Of a stretch of DNA of 64,000 nt, positions 1-9,698 are shown in pieces (position 1 is the stretch's first letter; each line of letters starts with the position of its first letter). The stretch is from Thermoanaerobacterium sp. RBIITD (GTDB lineage Bacteria > Bacillota > Thermoanaerobacteria > Thermoanaerobacterales > Thermoanaerobacteraceae). The position numbers were made by a program, and so were the translations under genes. The notes below the pieces were generated by a model. That model saw only the letters and a list, made by a program, of their open reading frames with translations. It was not told the origin of the DNA and did not search any database. The DNA lies in assembly GCF_900205865.1 (NCBI RefSeq), contig NZ_LT906662.1, positions 2,741,411-2,805,410 of the forward strand, in the 5' to 3' direction.

Positions 1-126
1 GTTATATTCTATTTTGTAGAAATTTGTTTAGAATACTACGGTTTGTAGAATTATCAAGCTATGAGGTTGACGGTTATTTTAGAATTTGAATAAAACTTAT
101 GGCTTTATTTGAGTATATTTAGACGG
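1..126 (+). promoter_or_regulatory. probable CRISPR leader (partial)
   Basis: AT-rich, gene-free DNA directly before the first repeat. The repeats end in TTGAAAC and the degenerate repeat lies at the far (right) end. Both suggest that transcription and spacer acquisition start on this side. The left edge is cut by the window, so the full leader and any promoter cannot be delimited. Confidence 0.55.
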
Positions 127-758
127 ATATTTAGCCTACCTATTAGGAATTGAAACCCTCGATTTCGTATAAATTTCAGCAAGTGCATCTTCATATTTAG
201 CCTACCTATTAGGAATTGAAACTACGTAAATGGTATGAAGCCGAAATTGGACTGATAGCCATATTTAGCCTACCTATTAGGAATTGAAACTATTTGAATT
301 TGCTTATTATGAAGTTATTAAAGATAATATTTAGCCTACCTATTAGGAATTGAAACAATGTATTCCTGAAAGTATTGGATAACCCTCTTCAGGCATATTT
401 AGCCTACCTATTAGGAATTGAAACAGCTCTTTCAAAACTTGCTCAATGCCTTTTATTGCATATATTTAGCCTACCTATTAGGAATTGAAACTCATAATAT
501 GCTTCATATTCATCTCGTGTGTGTGAAAATATTTAGCCTACCTATTAGGAATTGAAACCAAAAGAAGGCGCATGAGGAACAAAACAAAAAAGAAATATTT
601 AGCCTACCTATTAGGAATTGAAACCGACACTGGCGGGAATGTATGGCTTGACAAACCAGATATTTAGCCTACCTATTAGGAATTGAAACGCTGTATTTTG
701 ATGTTATACAGCACTGCTAAAACTCTGAATTTTTAGCCTACCTAATAAAAGAGTTAAT
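127..758 (+). CRISPR. CRISPR array, nine 30-bp repeats plus degenerate terminal repeat
   Basis: Nine identical 30-bp repeats start at 127, 193, 261, 327, 395, 462, 529, 595 and 660. Each begins ATATTTAGCCTACC and ends AGGAATTGAAAC. Spacers are 35-39 bp, typical for arrays used by type III effectors. A tenth copy at about 729-758 keeps the first half of the repeat and has lost the second half, which marks the leader-distal end. The TTGAAAC 3' end corresponds to the 8-nt 5' handle produced by Cas6-type cleavage. The type III effector operon starts 90 bp after the array on the same strand. Confidence 0.98.
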
Positions 759-848
759 AAAAAATATATTTGCAAAAGAAGGAAATTGGAATAATATGTC
801 GAATTACTTATTAAAATGTAAATTAATAAGTAATGGAGGTAGTTCTAA

Positions 849-2090
849 ATGAATGTTTTTATAGCGTTGATAGGTTCGAATCCTTTGCCTATTTATGCAG
901 TGTTAAATTACTTATTAAATGACAGCAGGGAAGATAAAAAAGAATTGCCATGTCCTGATGTAGCATTATGTGTTTATTCTAGAGATACATATAAGTATTT
1001 TAAGAATATTGAAAAATTAATCGGTAATAAATTAAAATTTGAACAAATTGATTTGGGGTTGTATGAACGTGATCCAAAAACAATAAAGGAAAATATAAAC
1101 GAGAAATTGTCTTCATTAAACGAAAAAGATTCTATTCAATCTATTCACCTAAATTATACAGGTGGTACTAAGGTCATGTCTGTAATTAGTTATAATGAAG
1201 TAAAAAATTATTGCAAAAATAATAACATCGAATGTATTTTTTCTGACTTAGACCCAAAAACAAATAAAATCAATGTTATAGCAAATGATGATACAGAGGT
1301 AAAGAAATATCCATTTGATGGAGACTTAAGAGATTATATTAAAGTTAAGGCTTCCACTCTTTTTAAGCTACATAATATGGAAGCAAATGAAGACATATTA
1401 GATGGTAAGTTATACTTTCCAAAAATAGACATAGATACATTTTCAAAAAAAGCTTTAGATTTATTAAATAAAAATAATCAAGATTTCAAAAATGCTTATA
1501 ATCAACTAAATGAAGAAATTAATAAAATAAAAAATAATAATGGGGATTTTAATAAATTAAAAGAAATATTCGGAGATATTATTCCGTATAAAGATCTTAA
1601 AAGCGTTGATAATGAACAACTAATATCGTTAAAGGAGTTTTTAGATGGTAAATGGCTGGAGGACTATATTTTACAGCATTTAAAAAATATTAAAGATGAT
1701 GTAAAGATAGATAACTTATATAAGTCAGTTAAAGTTAAATATAATAATAGAGAATGTGAAGTAGATGTTATAGCCATAAAAGGATATTGTACATACTTAT
1801 TTTCGTGCACAATATCACAGAAAATAAAAATAATTAAAGAAAAAGCATTTGAGGCAATTTACAGAGCAAATCAACTAGCAGGTGAACATGCAAAAGTAAT
1901 TGTAGTAAGTCCAATATCCAGTGATAAATCTAAAGAAAATAACAATTTAGAAGAACTTAAAAAAGATCTTTCATCATTTGATGCTATAAATAATAAAAAT
2001 GTAGAATATTTATCAATAGACAATTTAATCGATACTGAAAAGCTTGAGAATAAATTAAAAAGTGTTTTTCAAGATGGGGTGGTAGAATGA
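849..2090 (+). CDS. CARF-domain CRISPR ancillary nuclease, Card1/Can2-like (DUF1887-like)
   Basis: Predicted effector activated by cyclic oligoadenylate from Cas10. The N-terminal ~150 residues look like a CARF Rossmann domain: LIGSNPLPIYAVLNYLL at the start and the ligand-pocket motif NYTGGTKVMS near residue 100. A helical middle follows. The C-terminal third resembles a PD-(D/E)XK nuclease, with GKWLEDYIL, then ECEVDVIA, then FSCTIS. The last replaces the usual E-x-K with S-C-T, so the active site is atypical. No HEPN R-x4-6-H motif is visible, which argues against Csm6/Csx1. The GGAGGT site lies 9 bases before the ATG. The gene opens the operon and overlaps cas10 by 4 bases. The family call is inferred from motifs; another CARF-nuclease family is possible. 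Confidence 0.78.
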   Translation: MNVFIALIGSNPLPIYAVLNYLLNDSREDKKELPCPDVALCVYSRDTYKYFKNIEKLIGNKLKFEQIDLGLYERDPKTIKENINEKLSSLNEKDSIQSIHLNYTGGTKVMSVISYNEVKNYCKNNNIECIFSDLDPKTNKINVIANDDTEVKKYPFDGDLRDYIKVKASTLFKLHNMEANEDILDGKLYFPKIDIDTFSKKALDLLNKNNQDFKNAYNQLNEEINKIKNNNGDFNKLKEIFGDIIPYKDLKSVDNEQLISLKEFLDGKWLEDYILQHLKNIKDDVKIDNLYKSVKVKYNNRECEVDVIAIKGYCTYLFSCTISQKIKIIKEKAFEAIYRANQLAGEHAKVIVVSPISSDKSKENNNLEELKKDLSSFDAINNKNVEYLSIDNLIDTEKLENKLKSVFQDGVVE

Positions 2091-3649
2091 TATTTTGTTT
2101 GTATGATTCGACTGGGATACAAAACTATATATTTAGCTCAAATAAATTAAAAGAAATTGTTGGTGGCTCTGAATTAGTAAGAAAAATGTTTAAGGAATTT
2201 TTGATTGATGCAATAAAAAATTGTAATTTCAAATATTCAGATGACGATAAGGATAATATGATGGATATTGATGTCAGGATTGTTTATATAGGCGGTGGAA
2301 ATGCTGCTTTACTATATAAAGATAAAAATATTATGAAAAAGGTTAATGAGGAATTTTCAACTATTTTATTAAAAAAGGCTACTTCAATTGGATATGTTAC
2401 GGCTTATTGTGAAGTTGATATACACAAGGATGACTTTAAAGAAAAAAGGAATGAATTGTTAAATAAATTAGAACAAAAGAAAAACATGAATTTCAGAGGG
2501 ACGAGACTTCTTGGATTACCAATAACAAAACCTTCTGCAAATAATGAGTATCCAGCTATATATTCATTTACAGAAGACAATAGAGAGATATACATATCAA
2601 CTGAAACTAAATGTAAGAGAGATATATTAACAAATAATGATCAATTTAACAATTTTAATTATAATGGAGAGAAATATGAGTTTCCAATGGAATTAGATGA
2701 GCTAGGACAATCAGAAGGTGAGAATTACATAGGAGTTGTACATATTGATGGAAATAATATGGGACATGAAATAGATGAATTTTTATCGAAATTTGATGAT
2801 TTTACTGAAGGCATGAAAGCCATGAGAGAATTATCAAGTGAAATTGACAGAGTATATAAATTGTTTTTTGAAGATATGGTAAAAAATTTAATAAACAATA
2901 TTAAAACTGAAAAACTAAAATTTTTAGAGTTGAAAAATAATAAATTACCCATTAGACCAGTAATTATGGAAGGTGATGATATTACTTTTATATGTAATGG
3001 TAAATTAGCTTTAGGATTAGCAGTTGATATATTAAAATCTATTAATAAAAAAAATAGTGCAAAAATAAGAAATTATGAAATTCCTATTTCTGCTTGCGCA
3101 GGTGTAGCTATAGTAAAGAGTCATTTTCCAATTGATAGAGCATACAGAATAGCAGAGAATTGCTGTAGTTCAGCCAAGAGGAAAGGGAAATTTCTTAAAG
3201 GAGAAAACGAAGCGGTTGGTAATTGGATTGACTTTCATATAGTAAATAGTGGAATGACTAATGAATTAGATGAAATGAGGGCAAAAAATTATAATTTAGG
3301 TTTAAAGGATCCATCATTGCCATCATTGAGCGGAGATAATAATAAATTGCCTCAATATAATTTACTTTATAGGCCGTGGTGTATTATAGATGAAGGAAAA
3401 TATTCGTGGGGAAATTTTGAAAAAATATTTGAAAGTTTTAAAAACTGGCCAAGATCAAAATTAATGAATCTAAGAGATGCTTTTTTAGAAGGTCGCGAAG
3501 AGGTAGTTGATTTTATGATTGAAGCGAGAAGTAAAAAACTTGATGTGTGTAAAATTGATGATGTGAGTTGTAAGAGCTTGTTTGACACACATGATATGAC
3601 ACCATATTATGATGTGATTGAAGCATTTGATTATTACATTGAAATTTGA
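2087..3649 (+). CDS. cas10: Cas10, HD-less type III large subunit with cyclase palm
   Basis: Signature subunit of a type III effector, expected to make cyclic oligoadenylates when target RNA is bound. The protein (520 aa) starts directly in the first palm region (DSTGIQNYIFSS). It therefore lacks the N-terminal HD nuclease found in many Cas10 proteins. The first metal-binding motif is VVHIDGNNMG near residue 220. The cyclase motif is EGDD at residues 295-298, with Glu in place of the first Gly of GGDD. A small cysteine-containing stretch (AENCCSSAK) follows. The ATG overlaps the stop of the CARF gene, which indicates translational coupling. Lack of HD predicts no Cas10 ssDNase activity; the conserved DD predicts working signalling. 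Confidence 0.93.
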   Translation: MIFCLYDSTGIQNYIFSSNKLKEIVGGSELVRKMFKEFLIDAIKNCNFKYSDDDKDNMMDIDVRIVYIGGGNAALLYKDKNIMKKVNEEFSTILLKKATSIGYVTAYCEVDIHKDDFKEKRNELLNKLEQKKNMNFRGTRLLGLPITKPSANNEYPAIYSFTEDNREIYISTETKCKRDILTNNDQFNNFNYNGEKYEFPMELDELGQSEGENYIGVVHIDGNNMGHEIDEFLSKFDDFTEGMKAMRELSSEIDRVYKLFFEDMVKNLINNIKTEKLKFLELKNNKLPIRPVIMEGDDITFICNGKLALGLAVDILKSINKKNSAKIRNYEIPISACAGVAIVKSHFPIDRAYRIAENCCSSAKRKGKFLKGENEAVGNWIDFHIVNSGMTNELDEMRAKNYNLGLKDPSLPSLSGDNNKLPQYNLLYRPWCIIDEGKYSWGNFEKIFESFKNWPRSKLMNLRDAFLEGREEVVDFMIEARSKKLDVCKIDDVSCKSLFDTHDMTPYYDVIEAFDYYIEI

Positions 3650-3664
3650 GAGGGAAGGGTTAAA

Positions 3665-5827
3665 ATGCATATAGAAGTTGAATTAAAGTCGGATTTATGT
3701 ATTTCTTCTGGCGAGGGGCTATCAGGGATAATAGATGTCGACGTAATTTATGATGACAATGGCATACCGTATTTGCCTGCTAAAAGATTTAAAGGTATTT
3801 TAAGGGAGGCCGCTGAAGATATTTCAGATATTTATCCTGAGAAATATTCGCAGAAAATTATTAATGACTTATTTGGCGATCCCGAAACAAATTCTATTGG
3901 TGAGCTGTATATTGATAATGGTTATATAGAAAATTATCATATTATTGCTAATTTTATAAAAATATGTAATAACAACAAAAGCTACAAAAATTTATTCCCC
4001 AAACAATATATAAAGTCATATTTTACAAATATTCATCAACAAACTGCTATAGACAGAAAGAACGGAATTTCAAAAGATAAATCATTGAGAGTCATACGGA
4101 CAATTAAAAAGGGAAATTTATTTTATTTGAATATAAATATTAATAGTATGATAGATTATGATAAAAAAGTTGAATTGCTTAGAGATGCATGTAAAATTAT
4201 CCGACATATTGGACTATCAAGAACGAGAGGCTTAGGCGAGGTAAGGTGTGAATTAATAGAGAACAACATTAATGAAATTAATAAGAGAATAAATATTAAT
4301 TCTGATATATGCGATAATAATAAATATAAATTAACATACATAATAGAATTGTTATCTGATACAATTGTTTCGAATATTGGTGGTAATAGCAATGTGACTA
4401 ATAGTTATATACCTGGTGGTAACATTCTTGGGTATTTTGCGACACAGTATATTAAAAAATTTAAAATTAATGATGCGGAAAATGATCCTATTTTTAAAAG
4501 GATATTTTTATCAAAGGATGTCAGCTTTTTAAATGCATATCCAACAGATAAAGAAAACAATGACTATATACCTGTACCAGTAAGTATTGTCAAACAAAAA
4601 GACAAAGAAAACTATTTTGATTTGGCTCATGATCAGGATTATGAGTATATTAAAAAAGAAAGAATTCAAACAAATTCATTCTCGAATAATTATATAAATA
4701 TTCAAGGTAAGTATATTAATATTATAAATCCAAAATATGTACTGCATTATCATCATAAAAGACCTGAAGATAAATCTGTTGGACATGCTACTAAGAAATC
4801 TGGTGAATTTTATAGTTATCTATCTTTATGTGCGGGAGAAAAATTTAAAGGTGGCATAATTGGCAGCAAATCGGATCTTGGATTAATAAAAGAACTTATA
4901 CCAGAGGATTCAATAATTTTTATAGGAAAATCTAAAAATGCGGAATATTCAAGGGCTAAAATATCTTTTGGAGAAATAGAAATGCTTAATAGTGAAATTA
5001 ATATAGATGATGAAGAAAAATTGATTATAACACTTACTTCACCAATGATACTGTGTAATGAATATGGCAATATTGATTCAGATCCAAGGAATTTTATAAA
5101 AATAATACAAGAAGAATATCCTTCTCTTGTGTGTAATGATAAATATTTTATAAGGCACGTTACAGTATATGGCTTTAATTCGAAATGGGGATTGCCAAGG
5201 CAACAAGTTCAAGCATTAGCTTCTGGAAGTGTTTTTGTCTTTGATATAAAAGATAAGAGTAATGATTTTTCAGGACTTTTAACAAAAGCATATGGCTTGA
5301 GGACAAACGAAGGATTTGGAAGAATTGCCGTAAATATTCATGGATTTAAACCGCTAGAAAAAAAGGATAATGAAAATGATGAGTTTGTCGATATGAATTT
5401 AACATCACAATATGTGAAACCGTTAATAATTTATATAGAAAGAGAAAAATTAAAAAAAGAATTAATCAAAAAAGCTATAAGTGATGCAAAAAATCAAAAT
5501 TATGGACTGAAAAATATGACAAATTCAACTATTGGTAGGCTAAAAACTTTATTAAAAAAATCTAATAGTGAAGAACATTTTAAAAAATTATTATCGGAAG
5601 AATTTAAAAAAGAAAGAAAAATAAATGGGGTAAAAAAATATTTAGAGGATAATACCTTTATCAACATTTTACGAGGATTAGAAACATATCAAACTTTTAA
5701 AAGTTTAAATATCAATTATATGGAAGATACAAACATAGTAAATGAATTGTTTGCTTTTTATTATACAAAATTATTTAATGTACTAAGATATTTAAAAAAG
5801 GAAAAAGAAGGTGCAAGGAATGCATGA
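3665..5827 (+). CDS. csx10: Csx10-family RAMP, probable Cas7-Cas5-Cas11 fusion
   Basis: Backbone and crRNA-handle subunit of a type III-D effector. About 720 aa. Residues 1-210 form one RAMP domain: DVDVIYDDNGIPYLPAKR, with an Asp where Cas7 proteins carry their RNA-cleaving residue, then the glycine-rich SRTRGLGEV. A second RAMP-like part covers roughly 220-560: YIPGGNILGYFATQYI, then GLRTNEGFGRIAV, as in Cas5/Csx10. The last ~150 residues are Lys-rich and helical, like the small subunit Cas11. This order matches the Cas7-5-11 fusion described for Synechocystis III-Dv. The domain split is inferred from motifs and length, not from a structure. It sits between cas10 and the double cas7. Confidence 0.82.
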   Translation: MHIEVELKSDLCISSGEGLSGIIDVDVIYDDNGIPYLPAKRFKGILREAAEDISDIYPEKYSQKIINDLFGDPETNSIGELYIDNGYIENYHIIANFIKICNNNKSYKNLFPKQYIKSYFTNIHQQTAIDRKNGISKDKSLRVIRTIKKGNLFYLNININSMIDYDKKVELLRDACKIIRHIGLSRTRGLGEVRCELIENNINEINKRININSDICDNNKYKLTYIIELLSDTIVSNIGGNSNVTNSYIPGGNILGYFATQYIKKFKINDAENDPIFKRIFLSKDVSFLNAYPTDKENNDYIPVPVSIVKQKDKENYFDLAHDQDYEYIKKERIQTNSFSNNYINIQGKYINIINPKYVLHYHHKRPEDKSVGHATKKSGEFYSYLSLCAGEKFKGGIIGSKSDLGLIKELIPEDSIIFIGKSKNAEYSRAKISFGEIEMLNSEINIDDEEKLIITLTSPMILCNEYGNIDSDPRNFIKIIQEEYPSLVCNDKYFIRHVTVYGFNSKWGLPRQQVQALASGSVFVFDIKDKSNDFSGLLTKAYGLRTNEGFGRIAVNIHGFKPLEKKDNENDEFVDMNLTSQYVKPLIIYIEREKLKKELIKKAISDAKNQNYGLKNMTNSTIGRLKTLLKKSNSEEHFKKLLSEEFKKERKINGVKKYLEDNTFINILRGLETYQTFKSLNINYMEDTNIVNELFAFYYTKLFNVLRYLKKEKEGARNA

Positions 5828-7196
5828 TAATAAAATAGAAAGGGTAATATTTGTTTCAGGAATTTTAAAGTTAGAAACACCTTGTATGATAGGTTCTGGT
5901 AATGATACTAATACAGATATAGATGTAGTAAAAGATAATGAAGATATACCTTATGTACCGGGGAGCTCTATAGCAGGTGTATTGCGTAATTTCTTATCAG
6001 ATGGATCTAAAGAGGATGATGAACCTGAATATGTAAAGTATTTATTTGGGAAAAGGAATAGTGACAAAAATAATGATGATGGTGAATCAACAATTAGCTC
6101 CATATATTTTTATGATTTAAGCATGATAAACTACAGAAATGATAGAATTAGTACACGTGATGGTGTAAAGCTTGATTATGAAACAAAGACGTCAATAGAA
6201 AATAATAAATACGATTATGAAGTTATTGAAAGTGGAAGTTGTTTTCTGTTTAGAATGGAAATACAGCTTAGACGAAAATTATCATATTTAAATGATAAAG
6301 TCGAAAGTATTTTATACAAAATTTTATATTCTATGATAAATGGAGAAATAAGATTAGGCGGAAAGACTAATAGAGGTTTAGGAAAATGTACAATTGATAA
6401 AAACACTATAAAAATTCTAGATCTCAATTTTAATGATAAAGAGCATTTAGAAGAAAATTTGAATAAATGGTTTAATTTTGACTGGGATTGTTTTGTTGGT
6501 AATAAAAAGTTGGATGAACTTAAACATGAAACACATATAAATAATAGAAAAACAATAAAAGTCCCGCTAAATATAGAAACATCGATAATTATAAGAAGTT
6601 ATAATAACCTTGAAAATTCTGATCAAAAGCATATAACAAGCAATGGTATACCGGTTATTCCTGGTACAAGCTGGGGTGGTGCTATAAGAAGTGGATGCTA
6701 TAAGATACTTAAATTGTTTTATGATAAATTGTTAAAGCTGGATGATTATAAAATTAATGATAAAGTTAATTCAAATATAAATTGTATTTTTGGATATGTA
6801 GACAATGAAAGCAAAAAAGCAAAATCATCAAAAATATTAATTGAAGAAGCAAAAATTAATAATGGTAGAACATTGTATCAAACGAGAGTAAAAATAGACA
6901 GATTTACTGGTGGTGCGGCGGAATCTGCACTTTTTAATGAAGAGCCTATTTATGGTGGAGAAACATATCTAACTATAAAAGTTAAATCAGAAGAAGAATG
7001 GATAATAGGGTTATTAATATTGGTGATAAAGGATATACAAAATGGTTTTATCCCAGTAGGTGGTGAAGCTTCAGTTGGTAGAGGCATTATGAATGGAGAT
7101 AAAATATACATTGATAATGAAATTGTCGATCTGAATACTGAAAGAAAATATCTAAAGAGTTTATATGATTTCATAGTAGGAGGTGTATCAAAGTGA
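5820..7196 (+). CDS. double Cas7 RAMP protein (Cas7-2x-like)
   Basis: Backbone subunit with two Csm3-like RAMP units in one chain. Unit 1 has GSGNDTNTDIDVV followed by IPYVPGSSIAGVLR, and ends with GGKTNRGLGK. Unit 2 starts near residue 240 with ENSDQKHITSNGIPVIPGTS and AIRSG, and ends with VGGEASVGRG. Both units carry an Asp just ahead of the IP-x-IPG-[ST]-S loop, where Cas7 cleaves target RNA, so two cutting sites are possible. I chose the ATG at 5820, inside the end of the previous gene, over the GTG at 5811 because a GAAGGTG site is correctly spaced for it. The duplication in one ORF is the III-D2 arrangement. Confidence 0.85.
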   Translation: MHDNKIERVIFVSGILKLETPCMIGSGNDTNTDIDVVKDNEDIPYVPGSSIAGVLRNFLSDGSKEDDEPEYVKYLFGKRNSDKNNDDGESTISSIYFYDLSMINYRNDRISTRDGVKLDYETKTSIENNKYDYEVIESGSCFLFRMEIQLRRKLSYLNDKVESILYKILYSMINGEIRLGGKTNRGLGKCTIDKNTIKILDLNFNDKEHLEENLNKWFNFDWDCFVGNKKLDELKHETHINNRKTIKVPLNIETSIIIRSYNNLENSDQKHITSNGIPVIPGTSWGGAIRSGCYKILKLFYDKLLKLDDYKINDKVNSNINCIFGYVDNESKKAKSSKILIEEAKINNGRTLYQTRVKIDRFTGGAAESALFNEEPIYGGETYLTIKVKSEEEWIIGLLILVIKDIQNGFIPVGGEASVGRGIMNGDKIYIDNEIVDLNTERKYLKSLYDFIVGGVSK

Positions 7197-7753
7197 ATTC
7201 CATTGATATTGATAAAATAAAATCTTTAATTCATAGATTTTGTGAAAGTAGATGCTGCAATATTTTATTACAAAAAGATTATGAGGTTCTTTTAGGTATT
7301 GCTACAAAAGATACAATTTGTTTTTATGGTGATAATAAATTTGATGAGGAGCATATAATTGATATTCGTGTTTTTGATAAAAATGGTGAACTACATATCT
7401 GGAAAATAAATGACGATTTTTATTATAGATTTAAAGAAGATAACTTTGAAATTGACAATAATATAGATCATAATGAAAGGATTTTAAAAGATAAAAAAAT
7501 ATTTGTGGAATATCCGATAGTTTTTGGTTCTACGATTGAAAAAGCTGATGGAAAATGGACAATTCTTAAAGAGAGGGAAAGAGGTATAAAAATATATTTT
7601 CCATATGATATATCCTGGGAACAATTGCCGATTAGATATAAGGTTTATAACTATTATGATTTTGATGAGGATGGGATTTTAAGATTTTATGATGCAAGGT
7701 TATGTGGATTTTTTGATAAAGATTTTAAAGAGTTGGAGAGTGAGATAATATGA
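7193..7753 (+). CDS. csx19: Csx19-family type III-D protein
   Basis: Small subunit-like protein (186 aa) found in type III-D loci. The biochemical role is poorly defined; in the Synechocystis III-Dv complex Csx19 is a structural component. The N-terminal half has short strands (IIDIRVFDKNGELHIWKIND), and the C-terminal part has the family-like ending DGILRFYDARLCGFF. It starts with GTG after a strong GGAGGT and overlaps both neighbours by 4 bases, so it is translated as part of the coupled effector operon. Assignment rests on position, length and these patterns. Confidence 0.75.
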   Translation: MNSIDIDKIKSLIHRFCESRCCNILLQKDYEVLLGIATKDTICFYGDNKFDEEHIIDIRVFDKNGELHIWKINDDFYYRFKEDNFEIDNNIDHNERILKDKKIFVEYPIVFGSTIEKADGKWTILKERERGIKIYFPYDISWEQLPIRYKVYNYYDFDEDGILRFYDARLCGFFDKDFKELESEII

Positions 7754-9696
7754 CTTGGAAGGAAGATGCGAATATAAAGTTTGTGAATCCGTATAATTTT
7801 ATATCATTAGGAAATGAGTGTAATAGGAAGAGTTTTGATGATTATATAAATAATAAAGAATTATTAACAGGCTACATTGAATGTGAATTGGAAAATTTAA
7901 CACCAATTTTTATACCTAATACAACAAATGAAAATGCATTTACAGACAATGAAAAATATAAATCTTATGACTTTTTCTCGTATGATGATATACGTAATCA
8001 AAAACGTACATCTGAATATTCAGAACCTGTTATACCGGCAAGTGAAATAAGGGGTGTTATACGTTCTGCATATGAAGCTTTGACAGATTCATGTATGTCA
8101 ACAATAGACGATAGTGATATATTAAGTAAAAGAACAACAATACCGGCAAAATCAGGCTTATTAAAAAAAGAAAATGGGGAATGGAAACTATATGAAGCGG
8201 AAAGATTAATGATAAAAGTAAAAGACTGTTCAATTGATAATGCACAAAATTTTAAAAATATTTTATCAAAATATAACGAAGGGGATAAGATTTATTTTAA
8301 GCGAAGCAAAAGATATAAAAATAAAAATTTTATGCCATTTACAGTATCAAATATATCAAATATTAACGTTAAAGATTATGAAGAAGGTTATATTCACTTT
8401 GGAGAGGATTTTATAAAAAAGCATCATGAGTCTATATTTAAATTGGGTAAAATGATAAAAGACATAGAAATAACAGATGATGATATAAATAGATTAGCTG
8501 GATTGATAGATATATATAAGGAATTAAATAAAAATAATAGGAAATATGAAAAATTTAATGATTTGCTAACATCAAAAGATTTTAAAAATGGTAAGAGAGT
8601 ACTGCCGGTATATTATTCTACTTATAAAAAGGATGGTAAGAATTACGTATATCTTTCGCCTGCATGTATTGGAAGAGAAGTTTTTTCAAATAGATTAAGT
8701 GATATCTTAAAGAGTCAAGGAGGCTATCAACCTTGTAGTAGTAGAGAAAATTTATGTGAAGCTTGTGCACTTTTTGGCTTTACAGGTAATGGTAGTGAAA
8801 ATAATGCATTAGCATCACGCTTAAGATTTACAGATGCAAAAATAAAAAACAAAAAAACTCGTAATGAAGATTACTATGATGAAATTTGTATTTTGCCTGA
8901 ATTAGCATCTCCAAAAATTTCGGCAACAGAATTTTACCTTGAGCGACCATATGATGATAAAGGAAAGACATATGACATGTGGAATTATGATTATGCATTT
9001 AACTGGAATTATAAAGATAGAAATGAACAAGATGAACAAATTGAACAATTTGATAAATATGTTCCTAAAATAAGAGGAAGAAAATTTTACTGGCATTCTA
9101 AGAAAGCTAAATTTGTCTATGAGCAAAATGAAAGAAATTGTAAGGTAAGACCATTAAAGAAGAATAATGTATTTAGTTTTAGAGTATATTTTGATGCTAT
9201 AACAGAAGATGAACTAAATAAACTTGTATGGACACTAAATATTGGTGATAACAATAATACGAATTGTCATAAGATTGGCAGAGGGAAACCAATTGGTTTT
9301 GGTACAATAAAAATTAGAATAAATAAAATCATAAAAAGAGATATATTATTTGATGGCGATACAATATCATATAAATTGAGTAAATATGAAATAGATTTAA
9401 AACAAAATAGACCGTTTGATTATAATAAGAAAAACGTACAAGAATTTTTAAAAATTACTGATTTTATGAAAGCTCCGCAAAATATAAATTATCCAATAGG
9501 CGAAGATAAAACAAAACCTGGTAAATCGAATAGTGTAGCATCACATCAATGGTTTATAGGAAACAAACAGATTGGTTATGGACATAAAGATGCTAAGATT
9601 AAAGCAAGTGGTACAAAGCCTATCATATACAAAACTTTACCGTATATATTAGATAATGATATTACTTTAAATAAACTATATAAGGAGAGGAATTAA
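7750..9696 (+). CDS. large Cas7-type RAMP with insertion (TIGR03986-like)
   Basis: Large (648 aa) RAMP protein completing the III-D effector backbone. The first RAMP segment contains YIECELENLTPIFIP and VIPASEIRGVIRSAYEAL. A long insertion covers about residues 140-300. A zinc-finger-like CSSRENLCEACALFGFTG follows near residue 330. The C-terminal part has HKIGRGKPIGFGTIKI, the glycine-rich RAMP loop. The arrangement corresponds to the Cas7-insertion subunit of Synechocystis III-Dv. Its ATG overlaps the csx19 stop. The identity as a RAMP is firm; equivalence to the Synechocystis subunit is inferred from order and size. Confidence 0.85.
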   Translation: MTWKEDANIKFVNPYNFISLGNECNRKSFDDYINNKELLTGYIECELENLTPIFIPNTTNENAFTDNEKYKSYDFFSYDDIRNQKRTSEYSEPVIPASEIRGVIRSAYEALTDSCMSTIDDSDILSKRTTIPAKSGLLKKENGEWKLYEAERLMIKVKDCSIDNAQNFKNILSKYNEGDKIYFKRSKRYKNKNFMPFTVSNISNINVKDYEEGYIHFGEDFIKKHHESIFKLGKMIKDIEITDDDINRLAGLIDIYKELNKNNRKYEKFNDLLTSKDFKNGKRVLPVYYSTYKKDGKNYVYLSPACIGREVFSNRLSDILKSQGGYQPCSSRENLCEACALFGFTGNGSENNALASRLRFTDAKIKNKKTRNEDYYDEICILPELASPKISATEFYLERPYDDKGKTYDMWNYDYAFNWNYKDRNEQDEQIEQFDKYVPKIRGRKFYWHSKKAKFVYEQNERNCKVRPLKKNNVFSFRVYFDAITEDELNKLVWTLNIGDNNNTNCHKIGRGKPIGFGTIKIRINKIIKRDILFDGDTISYKLSKYEIDLKQNRPFDYNKKNVQEFLKITDFMKAPQNINYPIGEDKTKPGKSNSVASHQWFIGNKQIGYGHKDAKIKASGTKPIIYKTLPYILDNDITLNKLYKERN

Positions 9697-9698
9697 AA

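Noticed and set aside
849-2090. Csm6/Csx1-type HEPN RNase
   Set aside because: No R-x4-6-H motif is present; the C-terminus looks like a PD-(D/E)XK fold instead.
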